A stretch of 64,000 bases of DNA. Origin: Labia minor. Lineage: Eukaryota; Arthropoda; Insecta; Dermaptera; Spongiphoridae. A program made the translations under genes and the position numbers. Positions 44,085 to 56,518 of this stretch are shown piece after piece (the first letter of the stretch is position 1; every line of letters starts with the position of its first letter). The notes beneath the pieces are model-generated. The model saw only the letters and a list, made by a program, of their open reading frames with translations. It searched no databases and had not been told where the DNA came from. Where the stretch lies: assembly GCA_963082975.1 (NCBI GenBank), contig OY720344.1, forward strand, positions 6,497,580 to 6,561,579. Direction: 5' to 3'.

Positions 44085-45920
44085 TTAACCCTTTGCACTC
44101 CTAATTTTTTTTTTTTTTACCAACCAACAACTCCTCAATTCATTTGCAAAATAGATAAAAAAAATAGTGTCTCAATAAAAGCTTGTGTTGTAACAGTGCA
44201 GAGTGTGTAACAAATATTTTTTCGATTATATTAACTAGTAGGATAGTAAAGAATGATAAATTTATATATTTGACCAATTTATTTACCTTAATTATTTATA
44301 ATTTTTCATAGTATGATAATTTTTAAAACATTCTCCTGGATGAAGACCGGGTTTCCTATCACAAGTATCACAATAGAATGTTGTTTCTTTTCTCCCTCCT
44401 TTGATTTTTCGATTGGAACATACCATACAGTCTTTGTGTTTTGTATGAGAAAAAATAAAATGAGTCTTCCCATCTAAACGTTGAATAGTATCATCTGTAG
44501 ACAATCGGCCGGGTTTTTGTGTAGGAGCGCGAAAGTCTTTGATTAGACTCATCAATAAATTTTCTCTAAAATTTGTATGTGACATCTTTGTGATATTTTC
44601 CTTTCTAGAATATTCATTGAATAAAATGTATGAGTTCACAATGGATGTTTCCAATCCCCAGAAAAATAACTTCCGACTGTAGATTCGTCAATTGCCAAAT
44701 TTTCACGAGGTATATAATTTTCCATAAATTTTTGGTTTAGGTAATCCAGAAAGTTACTCACTCTTTCTATCCTTGTCCTCGTCGTTCGAGTGTTTGGTGA
44801 AATTGTTTCCAAATGTAGTGACCAAAATATTTGGAAAAAACGTTTGCGTGAAAAAATTGTTCTAAAAAATGACATCTTCAAATGAAATGCTCGAGACCAA
44901 TATGATTCCAAAGTTGGTGAAACAACAAGGCCCATATTTATGATGACTCCAATAAAGGCTCTCATTTCACTCTCTGTTACATCTTTCCAATTTTGCCAAA
45001 TGGAATATTTGCTCAGTGTTTTTTCTGATATTATTTTTGCTGCGTTAGTTTCACTCACTATTTTTTTATTAGAGTAGAAGTAAAAAACAACTCAAAAAAT
45101 TCTAGAGGTGATGTGCAACTGGATGGAACTTTTGGTCCAACAACATTTTGGCCAACTGAAAATTTTATGTTATGATGATAATTGTCATCTTCAGTGACAT
45201 TTGTCCATAAAGTTGCATCATTTCCAACAAACTGCCTATTATATGTAGAAATAGATGGTTGCTCATTGCTATACTCATCATCACTTATAAGTCTTCTAAC
45301 TTTTCTTCTTTTTCTTACAATAATATCTTCGTCAGAACTGGTCTCGGTTTGAATAACCGAAAACAATGGCTCAGACGTTTTAGTAAAATTTGTATCATCT
45401 TCCAATAATCCAAGTTCATTATCTATTTGAGTCATATATTCGTCGTCACTACTTTCATATTCATTGGTGAATGTTTGTTTTCTCTTGATTCGGGGCATCT
45501 TAATTTTTATACTTTTTAGCACATAAAATAAATAAATATAACGGTTCAATTATTATAATAATAAAATTTTAATTAAAATATACGTTTTTATGTAAACAAA
45601 ATATCAAAGACGACAAAAAACACGATTTTCATCTAAAGCGAAGAGAACTTGCTTTCCTGAGGACAGTACTACAAATGACTCTAGATTCTAATGTAAAAAG
45701 AAAACTAAAAAGTATTTTAAAATTATCTAAATTGGTCAAATATAATAAATTTAATCTTTATTTACAAAGTACAAAATATTTGAAAGAAAAAAAAATAGAT
45801 TTAAACATTTTAAATTATTTTTGAAATTAAAATGTATAATGTCGAGTCTAGCTCGACAAAGGAGTTGGTGTAAGAAATATGATGTCGAGCCACACTCGAC
45901 ATAGGAGTCCTAAGGGTTAA
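44085..45920 (-). mobile_element. piggyBac element with internal deletion
   Basis: Bounded by TTAA on both sides (44085-44088 and 45917-45920), the piggyBac target. Ends are TTAACCCTTTGCACTCCTAA and, in reverse, TTAACCCTTAGGACTCCTA. The right subterminal region has two GTCGAG/CTCGAC palindromic units. Total 1.84 kb, shorter than a full piggyBac because the catalytic core is deleted. Confidence 0.92.
44292..45498 (-). pseudogene. piggyBac transposase, frameshifted and core-deleted
   Basis: Reads from ATG at 45498 (MPRIKRKQTFTNEYESSDDE, the usual acidic N-terminus). An upstream in-frame start at 45549 is TTG and is not used. Near 45060 the frame shifts in a T run: the first part ends PLEFFELFFTSTLIKK and the next frame continues SETNAAKIISEKTL. 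It goes on through WKDVTESEMRAFIGVIINMG to LAIDESTVG, which keeps the first catalytic Asp. At about 44650 it jumps to the region ETSIVNSYILFNEY, which in family members lies past the third Asp. Roughly 200 residues, including catalytic Asp 2 and 3, are therefore deleted. The C-terminal Cys-rich zinc domain (CMVCSNRK, then CDTCDRKPGLHPGECF) is intact to the stop. Inactive. Confidence 0.88.
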
Positions 45921-45931
45921 TATATTTACTC

Positions 45932-46006
<75 letters not shown>

Positions 46007-47139
46007 CAAATTATTTTATATTATGACTAAATGCAATTATTTATTAATTATTTTATTTTTTAATAATAATTTATTATTATTATTAATGATAAAAAATACA
46101 ATTAAATTTTCTCGTTGCAAATGAAAATAATAACTATTACTATCTAACAAAAAAATTATAAAGAATGTAATTTTTTTTTATTTTTATATAAATTGTTTGA
46201 ATATATTTTGGGGTTGTTTTTAATCGAGGGGTAAATATGTAGTAGTCCATTTGGTTCAATTTGGCCGAGTATTTGGTGTGACCTTGCCGAGTCGCTCTCA
46301 TGCGACCTGATCTACCTGGAGGCTTCTTCCTTTTCTTTTCTCAGCTCCGTTCCGATATTTGTTGGTCGAGTAATAGTGCCAGATCCATAGAGAAAGAAAG
46401 AAAGAGAGAGAGAGAAAGAGAGAAAGAGAGAGAAGGAACAAAGAATCCGAGTGCCTGGACCTGTTATTACCACCTGAGAACCCGGGAGAGCTGAGAGTCA
46501 AGTGCACCTCACAGACTAAAGCCTCTCTGATCAAAACTAACCATTCAAATCAGTCAAACAAAATAAAACCACTCTTTCAGCACATTCTCATTCAATTCCT
46601 TTCTTCCACCCTCCCCCCCTCCTCGTTCACTCACCCCTTTTTCTTATTCATTCTCATCATTTGATTCTACAAATATTATATGTCATATTGCGCGAAAATA
46701 ACTTTTAAAATAATACACCTCTATAATAAATAAATCAATTATTATTAAATAAAGTATGGTCAAATGAATCAAATAAAATGCATAAATTTTCATTAATTAA
46801 TTTAATTAATTAATTTATTTTAGTATTTTTTTTTATTTTTTTATTTGTCAATCATGTGACTTTTTTTAAAAAATTAAAAATTGAAATTTTTTTATTTTTC
46901 AATAATTTTTAATTTATTGATTGAAAAAGGCAAGAAAATATAGCAATTTTTTGTGGTATATTAATCATTTGCTTGAAAGAAGTTAACCTGTTCCACCCCC
47001 TCCTCCACTCACACACTACCCCCCCCTCCATCTTTCTTAAAAATATACAAATTCTATAGTGTAGTAATAATAAAATTCCTTTTCATATTTTATTGGCATA
47101 TAATGGACATCAATAGAAATTTTCTATATTTGAAAATTA
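45921..47139. other. Long (TA)n, then a GC-richer island, then AT-rich DNA
   Basis: (TA)n at about 45940-46000 is the longest dinucleotide run here. 46240-46660 is a unique GC-richer island with (GA)n in its middle (46390-46436), TGGACCTGTTATTACCACCT and CCCGGGAGAGC. Frames there are shadows of the GA repeat. The island could be regulatory or an untranslated exon. Nothing recognised beyond. Confidence 0.4.
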
Positions 47140-47335
47140 ATTAAAATTTTATTCTATCCGATCATAGGATTTAGGTTTTTAACATAATTTTCACTGATAA
47201 AATTTTATTGAATTAAGAATTTAAGACTTTAGCTTAATAATATATTTTTGTGAGTTTTGCAAATTTATAAAATTTATAAAATTGTTTTCAAATGCTTTTA
47301 GCCGAATTTAACTTTTATCATAGTTTTTATAAAAA
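47140..47335 (-). repeat. Repeat R6, copy 2
   Basis: Reverse complement of 20478-20640, with TATCCGATCATAGGATTTAG. Confidence 0.65.
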
Positions 47336-47599
47336 TTAAATAGATTACCAGTTACTCGACGGGGAGGTAGCAATGGATGTACCCATTACATCTCTTATAT
47401 GGGATGTTCAATGGGTATACAAATATATATGGTATATTTATATGAATAGTGCAATTTGAATATCTATTAAGCAGGGATATTATTTTTTTATAATCGTATA
47501 CACTTTTATATTACCATTATTATATTATATTAACTTCATTCGATACTTTGAAAAGGAAATTGAGAAATTTAATTTTAAACAGGCTTCTGAGAAAGAACA

Positions 47600-47880
47600 C
47601 ACCTGTTTGGCTATTTGTTGATGACACCACATCACCTGGTGGCGCGAGATTGACAGTCAACGTGTTAAAAAATTAATTTCGGGACATTCAGCGATTTAAT
47701 CAAGCTGAAATACCATATATAGCAGTTGTATACAATTTTTAATCATGTGAAAAACTATCAAACGTATATCTTTATTTTTAAGGTCAGTTTAGAGGAAAAA
47801 AATGAAAACGTGGTAGGTAATGTTTCTCTTCCGAATGAGCTACATTTATCAAAAGTTGATAGAAAACTACGAATTTTTCG
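47600..47880 (-). mobile_element. MITE-A, interior fragment
   Basis: From CACCTGTTTGGCTATTTGTT to GATAGAAAACTACGAATTTT; both ends missing. Confidence 0.8.
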
Positions 47881-48099
47881 TTTAAATGACCCCTATTTTT
47901 TGATGCAGATATAAGTAAAGTATTATTAAATTTTAACATAATACTATGGCCAGTTAAAAGAGTATATTTTTAACAATTTTACAACAAAGTAAAATATTTT
48001 ATCACATTCGTAATAGTAGAGTAAATATTATTTAACAAAATTTCCAATTCAATATTTGATAAATTAATAGTTTCATAAATGATTCATAGGAACTGTTAA

Positions 48100-48234
48100 T
48101 TGCTATCACGAAAATTTTCGAGGTTGAGATTTTGGTGTTTTTATACGTTTTGAAGGTTCCTGAATCATTTTCACTAAGGTTGAGAAAAATGTCTGTTTCA
48201 TTGTGTGTATGTGTGTGTGTATGTATGTAACCAA
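48100..48234 (+). mobile_element. MITE-A, left-part fragment
   Basis: From TGCTATCACGAAAATTTTCG to TGTATGTATGTAACCAAG, followed at once by R4. It is opposite in orientation to the piece at 47600, so the two are not one split copy unless an inversion occurred. Confidence 0.8.
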
Positions 48235-48235
48235 G

Positions 48236-48520
48236 AGGGGATTTGGATGAAATTTTGCCAGTGGATTTCTTTTTTAATTCCAAAGAAACTTTCCTTATAC
48301 AATATTTCTCGGTCTCTTAAAAAAATTATTAAAGTTTGACGGATTAGCTGGTTATGAACGTCGAAGTGTACAGCTATTAAGTAATGTTTTATTGACTAAT
48401 TCAGTAATTATTCACTTATTCACTAATTTTCGGTTTTTTCGGTTCGGTTTGGATATAGAAAAAATATTTATTTAATTTTTTAATTTTCATATATCCAAAC
48501 CCAACTGAAAATAACATAGA
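48236..48520 (+). repeat. Repeat R4, copy 2
   Basis: Counterpart of 29640-29945 in the opposite orientation; begins GGGGATTTGGATGAAATTTT and includes the inverted pair GGTTTGGATATAG / CATATATCCAAACC. Confidence 0.65.
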
Positions 48521-49156
48521 AAATTAATGGAGCCCTCTGCTGGCCAAATGAATAAAACATGGTAACTAAATAGATTATCAATAGATTTATATGCAAATTT
48601 TAATAATTTAAGTAAGTATTCAAATGACAGACATCAATACATTCAAGAGTTGAATTTTCCAAAAAAGAAACTTTCATAGTCATTTTTTTTTATTTATGAT
48701 GATAGAAAAAGTTTTCTTTACCTTGCATTTGCAGAATTCGTAAATATAAAATTTTACCACATCAATGAATTATTTAATAAAATATTCAGAAGAAAAAAAA
48801 CAACAAAATTAAATAAAATTATAGTGGAAATGGCGTATTTTTGCCAAAACGATGATTATATTTAATAGATTTGACATTTTTTTTTCTTTCAGATGAAATT
48901 ATTTCATTTTGATGAGTGGGAGATACCCCCTGGCACCTGGCTAATTTGTCTTTTGGACAAAAAAAAAAACTATTAATAATAATAATAAAAATTTATACTT
49001 AATTCATTTCCGACACGCGAATTTTTAAGATTACATTTTTATTTTTATTCACAAAATAACAAAAAAATCATATAATATATTCCTTTAGTATTATATTCCG
49101 TAATTTTAAAATAATATAGTCTTATGTAATATTTATAAAAATACTAATATATATAA
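48521..49156. other. AT-rich noncoding DNA
   Basis: No gene recognised. Confidence 0.4.
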
Positions 49157-49432
49157 AATCTGACTTTTGAATGTCCTACACAAGGACAACGCTTATCAAG
49201 TCGGTTATATATGAGGTGTCCTATGATCAGTAGAACAGATCAACCTTTAACTTGATTTTATTAATGGGAGGCGCTACTTTTTATCAAGTAGCTTCCCAAT
49301 TTTGTTCCCGGAGTCTGGGTTGACTCCGTCCCATAGACCCCAGCTAGAGAAATTCTCTTGCCAGGCCCGAGACTTAAATTAGGGACCACGAGAATGTGTG
49401 GCAGCTCGCTACCTCCCACCCTGTGGTGTCTT
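49157..49432 (-). mobile_element. tRNA-derived SINE, diverged reverse copy
   Basis: Keeps TGACTCCGTCCCATAGACCC and most of the body. The T-arm region is mutated (CTTAAATTAGGGACC). Confidence 0.8.
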
Positions 49433-49767
49433 TGGTATAAGAATATATATCTAACATTATAATAATAGAAAAAAAATATTTATGATGGAATTTACCTTTA
49501 TTGTTTTCCAAATAAGTATTCTCCAATTACTCGCAATATCATTAAATAATTATTATAAATAGCAACTTCACAATTGAAAAGAAATAGGTTAATATGAAAA
49601 AAAAATTATAAAATCTCTATTATCTATCGAAATTTAAGTTATTGAAGATATTAAATATTACCACCTACTAACAAAATTATCTTAATCAAAATGAATAGAA
49701 GAAAAAATGTATTAAAAATCCATTTTCATTTATTTGCTTAAATATTATAAGTAATTAAATATTTAAG
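49433..49767. other. AT-rich noncoding DNA
   Basis: Nothing recognised before the mariner insertion. Confidence 0.4.
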
Positions 49768-50643
49768 TATGAGATGAGTTCGAAAAGTAAGGTGACCTTT
49801 CAAATTTCTCGGGCAACGTACTTTCGATTATCGATTTTTTTTTGTTTTGTTATGAACATTTGTACCAAGTTTCAAGTGTATAGCATTTTTTGTTTGGTTG
49901 TGAGAGGCGTAAAGGTTATAAGTATTTTGCGTGTTCGGCGATTTTTTGCTATCGAAATATATGGATCAAAGGATTTGCATCGAATTTTGTGTAAAAAATA
50001 ATGTGCTCCGAAACACTTGAAATGTTGACAGTGGCATACGGTGAAACTGTTCTGAGTAAAAAAAATGTTTACAAGTAGTACAAACTCTAGCCTCGCTCTG
50101 GACGCTTTTGCTCACTGTTTTCTTCGATTACCATGGAGTTGTGCATCAGGAGTTCTTACCATATAAACAGTATTATCTTGAACGTCAATAAACAGTATTA
50201 TCTTGAAGTTATGCGCCGTTTGCGAGAAGCAATACGAAGAAAACGTCCAGAATTGTGGAAAAACAATGGCTTTTGCATCACGATAATGCTCCTGCACACT
50301 CATCTTTGCTTGAGAGAGATTTTTTGGCCATAAACACACCACAATCATGCCTCAGCCACCATATTGACCGGATTTGGCCCTATATGACTTTTTCTTGTTC
50401 GCAAAACTAAAGAGACCTATGAAAGGACGGAGATTTGCAACGATTGAGGAGATAAAGTCTGCATCGCTGGAAGAGCTCAAGGCTATACCGAAAAGTGCTT
50501 TGAGGATTGGAAAAACCGTTGGCATAAGTGTATCGTATCTGAGGGGGATTATTTTGAAGCAGACAACACATAAATATTGATAAATAAATAAATATTTTTT
50601 CTTAAAAATACAAAGTCACCTTACTTTTCGAACACACCTCGTA
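49768..50643 (+). mobile_element. Mariner element with deleted, frameshifted transposase
   Basis: Long inverted ends: TTCGAAAAGTAAGGTGACCT on the left, its inverse on the right, both bordered by TA. Plus-strand translation gives an N-terminal piece (RICIEFCVKNNV near 49980, then broken), then LLTVFFDYHGVVHQEFLPYK near 50105-50165, LREAIRRKRPELWKNNG, HHDNAPAHSSLLERDFLA and IKSASLEELKAIPKSA near the end. Several frameshifts and stops; a middle part between the N-terminal domain and LLTVFFDYHG is missing. A short internal direct duplication (AACAGTATTATCTTGAA twice, 50165-50215) disrupts the frame. This protein type is often annotated as SETMAR-like in arthropod genomes. Dead. Confidence 0.85.
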
Positions 50644-50772
50644 TATTCTTTTTTTTAATAGTTTAATTTACAATTAACAAATTTTAATATATTTTATATA
50701 CCTTTAAAATACATATATAATTGTACATTTTTTTCTTCTAATCATATAAATACATTTTGAAAATGTTTATAC

Positions 50773-50803
<31 letters not shown>

Positions 50804-51509
50804 TATAATTTGAAATGACTAGAAGAGGAAACTCTCATGCTTCTTGGCAATTAAAAAAGAGTTCAATTTTTTTATGACATGTGGGGTGGAGAGGAAAAGT
50901 GAGTGTGAGAGAGAGAGAGAAGAAACATTCCGTTCTTAATATATAATTGTCATGATATGTAATTAAAGACTAGAGATTTACATAAAATAAAATAAAGTAA
51001 GTATATTAGAATAGAGAACAATTTCCATAAATTATACGATCTATAGATAAAAATCGCACTCGAAATTTCATTCATTCTAAATACAATCTCTTATAAAATT
51101 ATTGAAATTTATTAAAATAAATATTAAAAGAAAAAAAGTGACGATTAAATTTATGACTACGTTTATTTTTTATTTAAAAAAAAAATTAAATTGATGAGAA
51201 ATTAATAACTCTTAGTATAATATATATATATACCATGAAAAGAAATTGTTATGATTATTCGAGCGTGTTAGCATATTTTTTATTTTTATTTAAATATTAT
51301 TATTTAATGGGTAATAGTCGATTCTTAATATATTAATTAGTTTATATTAATATAATCTAATACTAAAGGAACTTGTTAAAGAAGAGGTAACTTTTCAATT
51401 TTAATAATTTTAATAATGTTTTAATAAAAATTTATAAAAATTCAAATTGAGATTTTTAAATTTCAAAATTCAAATCAATTCATTGATACAGGTAGGTAAC
51501 TAAAACATT
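50644..51509. other. AT-rich noncoding DNA
   Basis: (TA)n at about 50775-50797 and (GA)n at about 50908-50920. No gene seen. Confidence 0.4.
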
Positions 51510-52086
51510 AAATTATCGAAATTTTTTTGTTATGTTGGTACACATATATATGTTTCCCATATGTCCCATATTATCAGCCATTTCGGATTAGTAGTTTGTT
51601 TGGACACTTGAAAAAGTTACCCACGTTTTGTGTGTTCTTTGATTTTTTAATTAAAAAAATATAACGAATACTACAAGGAAATTATGCAATGTTTGCGTGA
51701 AGCAATACGGCTCAAACGATTGGAATTTTGTAAAAACAAATCGTTTTAATGTACCAGCTCACACATCATTGCTTGTTCGTGATTTTTTGGCCAAAAACAA
51801 CACCCTAATCATGCCACATCCACCGTATTCACTAGATTTGGCTCCCTGCGACTTTTTTCTATTCCCAAAACTGAAGAGACCAATGAAAGGAAAGGGATTT
51901 GCCAAAGTTGATGGGATAAAGTCGAAATCAAAGAACAAGCTGATGGCCATACCGTAAAGCACATTTCGGAATTGCTTCAAAGATTGGGATAAATGCATTA
52001 TATGAGTTACTTTTAAGGGGACAAAACGGATATTGATGAATAAATAAACTTTTCGAAATAATTCAAAATGAACAAACCTTGTATAA
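51510..52086 (+). mobile_element. Deleted Tc1/mariner element, third copy
   Basis: Same family as 8192 and 38633, plus orientation. 51697-51957 encodes the best-kept C-terminal piece: NRFNVPAHTSLLVRDFLAKN, then PPYSPDLAPCDFFLFPKLKR and MKGKGFAKVDGIK. It ends in ACAAACCTTGTATA. The left end is worn and the N-terminal half is absent. Confidence 0.8.
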
Positions 52087-52151
52087 GGCTAAAAAAAACT
52101 TTTTAAACTTATTTAATCTCCCCACAACCATGCAAAATTTATATATATATA

Positions 52152-52250
52152 TACTTTGAAGGGGACAGAATGTACCTATATTGATGAATAATTAAATACT
52201 TTTTGAAATAATTGAAAATTTATCTTTAATTTTTAACAAACCTTGTATCT
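52152..52250 (+). mobile_element. Mariner 3'-end fragment
   Basis: About 100 bp matching the terminal part of 51510-52086 (TATTGATGAATAATTAAATA to AACAAACCTTGTAT), in tandem with it. Confidence 0.7.
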
Positions 52251-52929
52251 TTATATACATATATTGACATATGTATTACAAAAATAAAAAAATAAATAAC
52301 AAAATTTACTCATTTCTCATTTTTTTATTCGAATAAACATACTATATATTCATTATAGGTTGTTTGTATGTTTGTTTGGTGTTTCTTTTTTATTTTATTT
52401 TTTTTTTTTTTAAATCTTTTTCTTGGTATAAATTTAGATCTACATATTCTATAAATGATAGTCTATAATTATTAATATTCATGAATCAAACAACTTTGTA
52501 TGATGGGTAAAAATTCCATTTAAATTGGAAAATGTCTTTGGGCGTCAACGAGCGGAGACTCAACAAATTATGAGTTAATTGTTGATTGTAACGCAAACGA
52601 ATCGACAACTGATTCTCAAAAATTCAAAACAAAATATTTATTTATTTCTTATATATTAAATTAAACGCAAAATAGGTTTATACTAGTTGCGTTGATAAAA
52701 AAAAGATGGAAAATATTAAAACAAGATGATAGGAGAAAAAAGTGTTGATGATGATGATGATGATGAAAATGAAAAGAAGCCTTTAGGTCCTGTTGGTGTT
52801 CTACGTTCGTCGTCGTCTACGTCATCGTATATGTATTTGTCAATTTCTTATTCAAAAATGATGAGATCAAAGAAATTCATTAGCCTTATTAGACATGGAG
52901 TCCTGAACAAATGAATAGTAAAAAAAAAA
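52251..52929. other. AT-rich noncoding DNA
   Basis: Unique patch at 52535-52620 and a (GAT)n run at about 52744-52766. The 62-codon frame at 52726 is a repeat-driven frame and is not called. Confidence 0.4.
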
Positions 52930-53095
52930 CTGGAGTGTCTCCACTCGACTATTTCGCAAATGTGAATTGGATTAAATAACATAATATATTATATTTAAAT
53001 TAAATTTAATTAATTATCAATTATAAATTAAAATTAATAAATAATATTTATTAAACCAGCGCATGTTTGGCTCTTTGTTGAAGGAACCACGTCAC
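52930..53095 (-). mobile_element. MITE-A, right-end fragment joined to FB1
   Basis: From CTGGAGTGTCTCCACTCG to GGAACCACGTCAC, where it switches directly to FB1. Confidence 0.8.
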
Positions 53096-53463
53096 TATGA
53101 TGAATTGATCAACTTTTGGTGTATATCCGGAAACCGGAAGTGGTAGTATTAGCGATCGACGATAGGAAGGGAAGGGTTATTTTCACACCAAATTTCACAC
53201 GAGGAGATTTTTTTACATATCTCCACAAATCATGCACTTTCATATTGATTTTATCCTAGCGAAAAATTATCTTCACAAGTTTTTTCTTAATTTAAAATTA
53301 TATGACGTCACAGCCAGCTCTTATATATTATAAATAAAATAAAATTAAACATATTTATGTTATATCCATATCCGTTTTTTATTGCATTAATAGATATATT
53401 AAAATTATTTGAAATTGTTTATGTAAACCGTCGGTCGGCTCTGCGCCTGACCACAGGTCAACT
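53096..53463 (-). mobile_element. FB1 element, partial reverse copy
   Basis: From GATGAATTGATCAACTTTTG to CTGACCACAGGTCAAC. One TGACGTCA remains (about 53304); the second was lost in a small deletion. Confidence 0.8.
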
Positions 53464-54132
53464 TTTTTCATTAAATTAAAATACATAAGATTCTTGGTTA
53501 TTTCTTTTCCTTAACTATTTTCTGTATTTATTTTTGTATTTTAATATTTTCTTTTAAATTGTATAATCTACTTATTATATATAATGAAAACTTTAGATAG
53601 AAAATATTTAATAAATAAATTAGAGGGTCTATGAAGATGAGACAAGGAAGGGGGGAGGGAGTCAGGAGAGATTAATTTTTTTTTTTTTTTTGATCATGTG
53701 TTGTGGTAGTTATTCATTTTTGCCTTAGGCAATGGTCTGATTAAGAATTGGTTCAAAGAGCCGAAACTTAAAATGAAGAATGAGAAAATGATGAAGAAAA
53801 ATAAGATGAAAAAGAAGAAGAAGAGATGAAGTTAAAAAAAAAACTTTGAGAGAGAAAGAGAGAAAATAAGAGGCGTTATTAAAGTATTTCCAAGGAAACT
53901 TGTCTAAACTATTAACATTTCAGTTCAGGTCATCAAGACGTTGTTCATTCAAAAATCTTCTCACAATTCATACTATGTACAATTCAATTTGTATTATTAT
54001 TATTATTATTATCTATCTTGAGCTTAAAAAACAAATTTAATATACATGGGAATTGAAGAAGTAAATAACATTAATATTAACATTAACAGGAGTATATAAT
54101 AAATCAATTACGTTAATCAATTTTAAAATAAG
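53464..54132. other. AT-rich noncoding DNA
   Basis: GAA-rich run at about 53775-53830 and (ATT)n at about 53991-54011. No gene seen. Confidence 0.4.
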
Positions 54133-54733
54133 TTGGAGTGTCTCCACTCGACTATCTCGCAAATTTGAATTGGATTAATTCACATATATATATTATATTG
54201 AAATTAAATTTAATTAATTATAAATAATAAATTAATAAATAATATTTTTTAAACCAGCACGTGTTAGGCTCTTTGTTGATGACACCACGTCACGTGTTGG
54301 CGCGTGAGATTTGCAGTGTTAAAAAATTAATTCTGGTACTTTCAGCAATTCAATCAAGCTGAAATTCTATATATAGCAGTTGTATACAATTTTTAATCAT
54401 GTGAAAAACTATCAAACATATATCTTTATTTTTACGGTCATTTTAGAAGAAAAAAAATGAAAACGTGGTAGGTAATGGTCCTGTTCCAAATGAGCTACAT
54501 TTCTCAAAAGTTGATAGAAAACTACGAATTTTGAATAATGCCCATGTACCAAATTTCATGATTTTAGCTCAAACCATTTTTGCGTAATCTTGTTTATATA
54601 CACACATACACCCTCACAGACATTTTTCTCAACTTTAGTGAAAATGATTCAGGAACCTTCAAAACGTATAAAAACATCAAAATCTCAATATCGAAAATTT
54701 TCGTGATCGCAATACTATCTTTGGTAAGATAGT
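54133..54733 (-). mobile_element. MITE-A, full copy
   Basis: From TTGGAGTGTCTCCACTCG to TCTTTGGTAAGATAGT, with complete interior. Confidence 0.85.
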
Positions 54734-54773
54734 AAATAAATATAAAAATATTTTCATTCTTTTTATATATAAA

Positions 54774-56292
54774 GGTATTCTTTATTAATATCTACATTTC
54801 ACTCTTTATTGAGAGAATTATGTATATTTTTACCAACTGAAGATAGTAAGGGGGGTATTGTTTTCACACCAAATTTCACATGTGGAGATTTTTACATATC
54901 TCCACGAATCATGCATTTTCTAAACAGAATAAGTTGACCTGTGGCCAGGTCCGAACCGACCGACGGTTTGAAATAAATTAATTTCCAGCTACAGAAACAA
55001 TTTCAAATAATTTTAATATATCTATTAATGTAATAAAAAACAGATATGGATACATAAATAATAAATATAAACATTTTTAATTTTATTTTATTTATAATAT
55101 ATATACAAGACCAGGCTGTGACGTCATGAATGGCTGGATGACGTCATATAATTTTAAATCAAGAAAAAACTAATAAATATGATTTTTCTCGAGGATAAAA
55201 CCAATACAAAGTGCATGATTTGTAGAGATATGTAATAATTCTCATGTGAAATTTGGTGTGAAAATAACCCTTCCCTTCCTATCGTCGATCGCTAATACTA
55301 CCACTTCCGGTTTCCGGAATTGCACCAAAAGTTGATCAATTCATCCCACTGATGCATTAAGTAAATACACCAAATTTCGTCAAAATCCGTTGAGCCGTTC
55401 AGGCTGTACACATCTTTCCGGACGGACGGACAGACGGACGGACAGACATCATGCTAAAAATACTTTTTTCTGTTTAGAAAATGCATGATTCGTGGAGATA
55501 TGTAAAAATCTCCACATGTGAAATTTGGTGTGAAAACAATACCTCCCTTACTATCGTCGGTCGGTAAAAAAGTATTTTTAGCATCATGTCTGTCCGTCCG
55601 TCCGTATAGATGTGTGATTTTGACGAAATTTGGTATATTTACTTAATGCATCAGTGGGATGAATTGATCAACTTTTGGTGTATATCCGGAAACCGGAAGT
55701 GGTAGTATTAGAAATCGACGATAGGAAGGGAAGGGTTATTTTCACACCAAATTTCACACGAGATTTTTTTACATATCACCACAAATCATGCACTTTGATA
55801 TTGATTTTATCCTAGGGAAAAATTATCTTCATTAGTTTTTTCTTAATTTAAAATTATATGACGTCACCCAGTCCTTCATGACGTCACAGCCAGCGCCTTC
55901 TTATATATTATAAATAAAATAAAATTAAAAATATTTATGTTATATCCATATCTGTTTTTTATTAATAGATATATTAAAATTCTTTGAAATTGTTTCTGTA
56001 ACTGGAAATGAATTTATTTCGGTCGGTTCTGTGCCAGACCACAGGGTAACTTATTTTAAAAATATTTTTAACTCTATTATATCTTGTTATGTTATGTTAT
56101 GTTATGTTATATTGATTATCTTTACAAGGACCGTTGTTTTTCATTTTGAAGTGAAATTTTAAATAAAGTTTTTATTAATTATTTATTTTTAGATCTTTTT
56201 TTATAAGTCAGTAAACAAGTAAACAAGTAAACAAGTACTTATAGAGAATATATTTATTATTTATATAACGATTAGTAATTATTTTTCCAGGA
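54774..56292 (-). repeat. Repeat R3, copy split by FB1
   Basis: 54774-54831 and 56054-56292 together match the uninterrupted R3 at 42043-42420 in reverse order. The break falls in a T/A run (TATTTTT...AAAAATA), which fixes the FB1 insertion point. Confidence 0.8.
54832..56053. mobile_element. FB1 composite with inverted halves
   Basis: About 1.2 kb. A short reversed FB1 end (54840-54925) is followed by a plus-oriented FB1 (about 54930-55566). A minus-oriented FB1 (55567-56053) comes next, ending CCAGACCACAGGGTAAC. The two long halves meet at GTCGGTCGGTAAAAAAGTA and are largely complementary, so the locus can fold back. Four perfect TGACGTCA sites lie at 55119, 55139, 55859 and 55879. Its borders are defined by the R3 copy it interrupts. 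Confidence 0.8.
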
Positions 56293-56518
56293 ATATTTCA
56301 CATCCTCATTGTATTTATTCTTACAAGAATTGTAAGCAGAATTGAAAAATGATTATTTTTATTGTGTTTATGCGAAATGAAATACATTCAATAAATTCAT
56401 TTTTCAAGAGGAATTAACAATAAAGAAACTTCATCTTTGATAAAGAATTTTTTTAGAGAGTATAAATGTTTTGATAAATATGCTTTTGAATGGAGAGATT
56501 CATGCCATTTTTAAAAAT

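Noticed and set aside
49774..50001. 75-codon frame at the start of the 49.8-kb mariner
   Set aside because: It lies in the TIR and 5' untranslated part of the element; the transposase motifs are in another frame.
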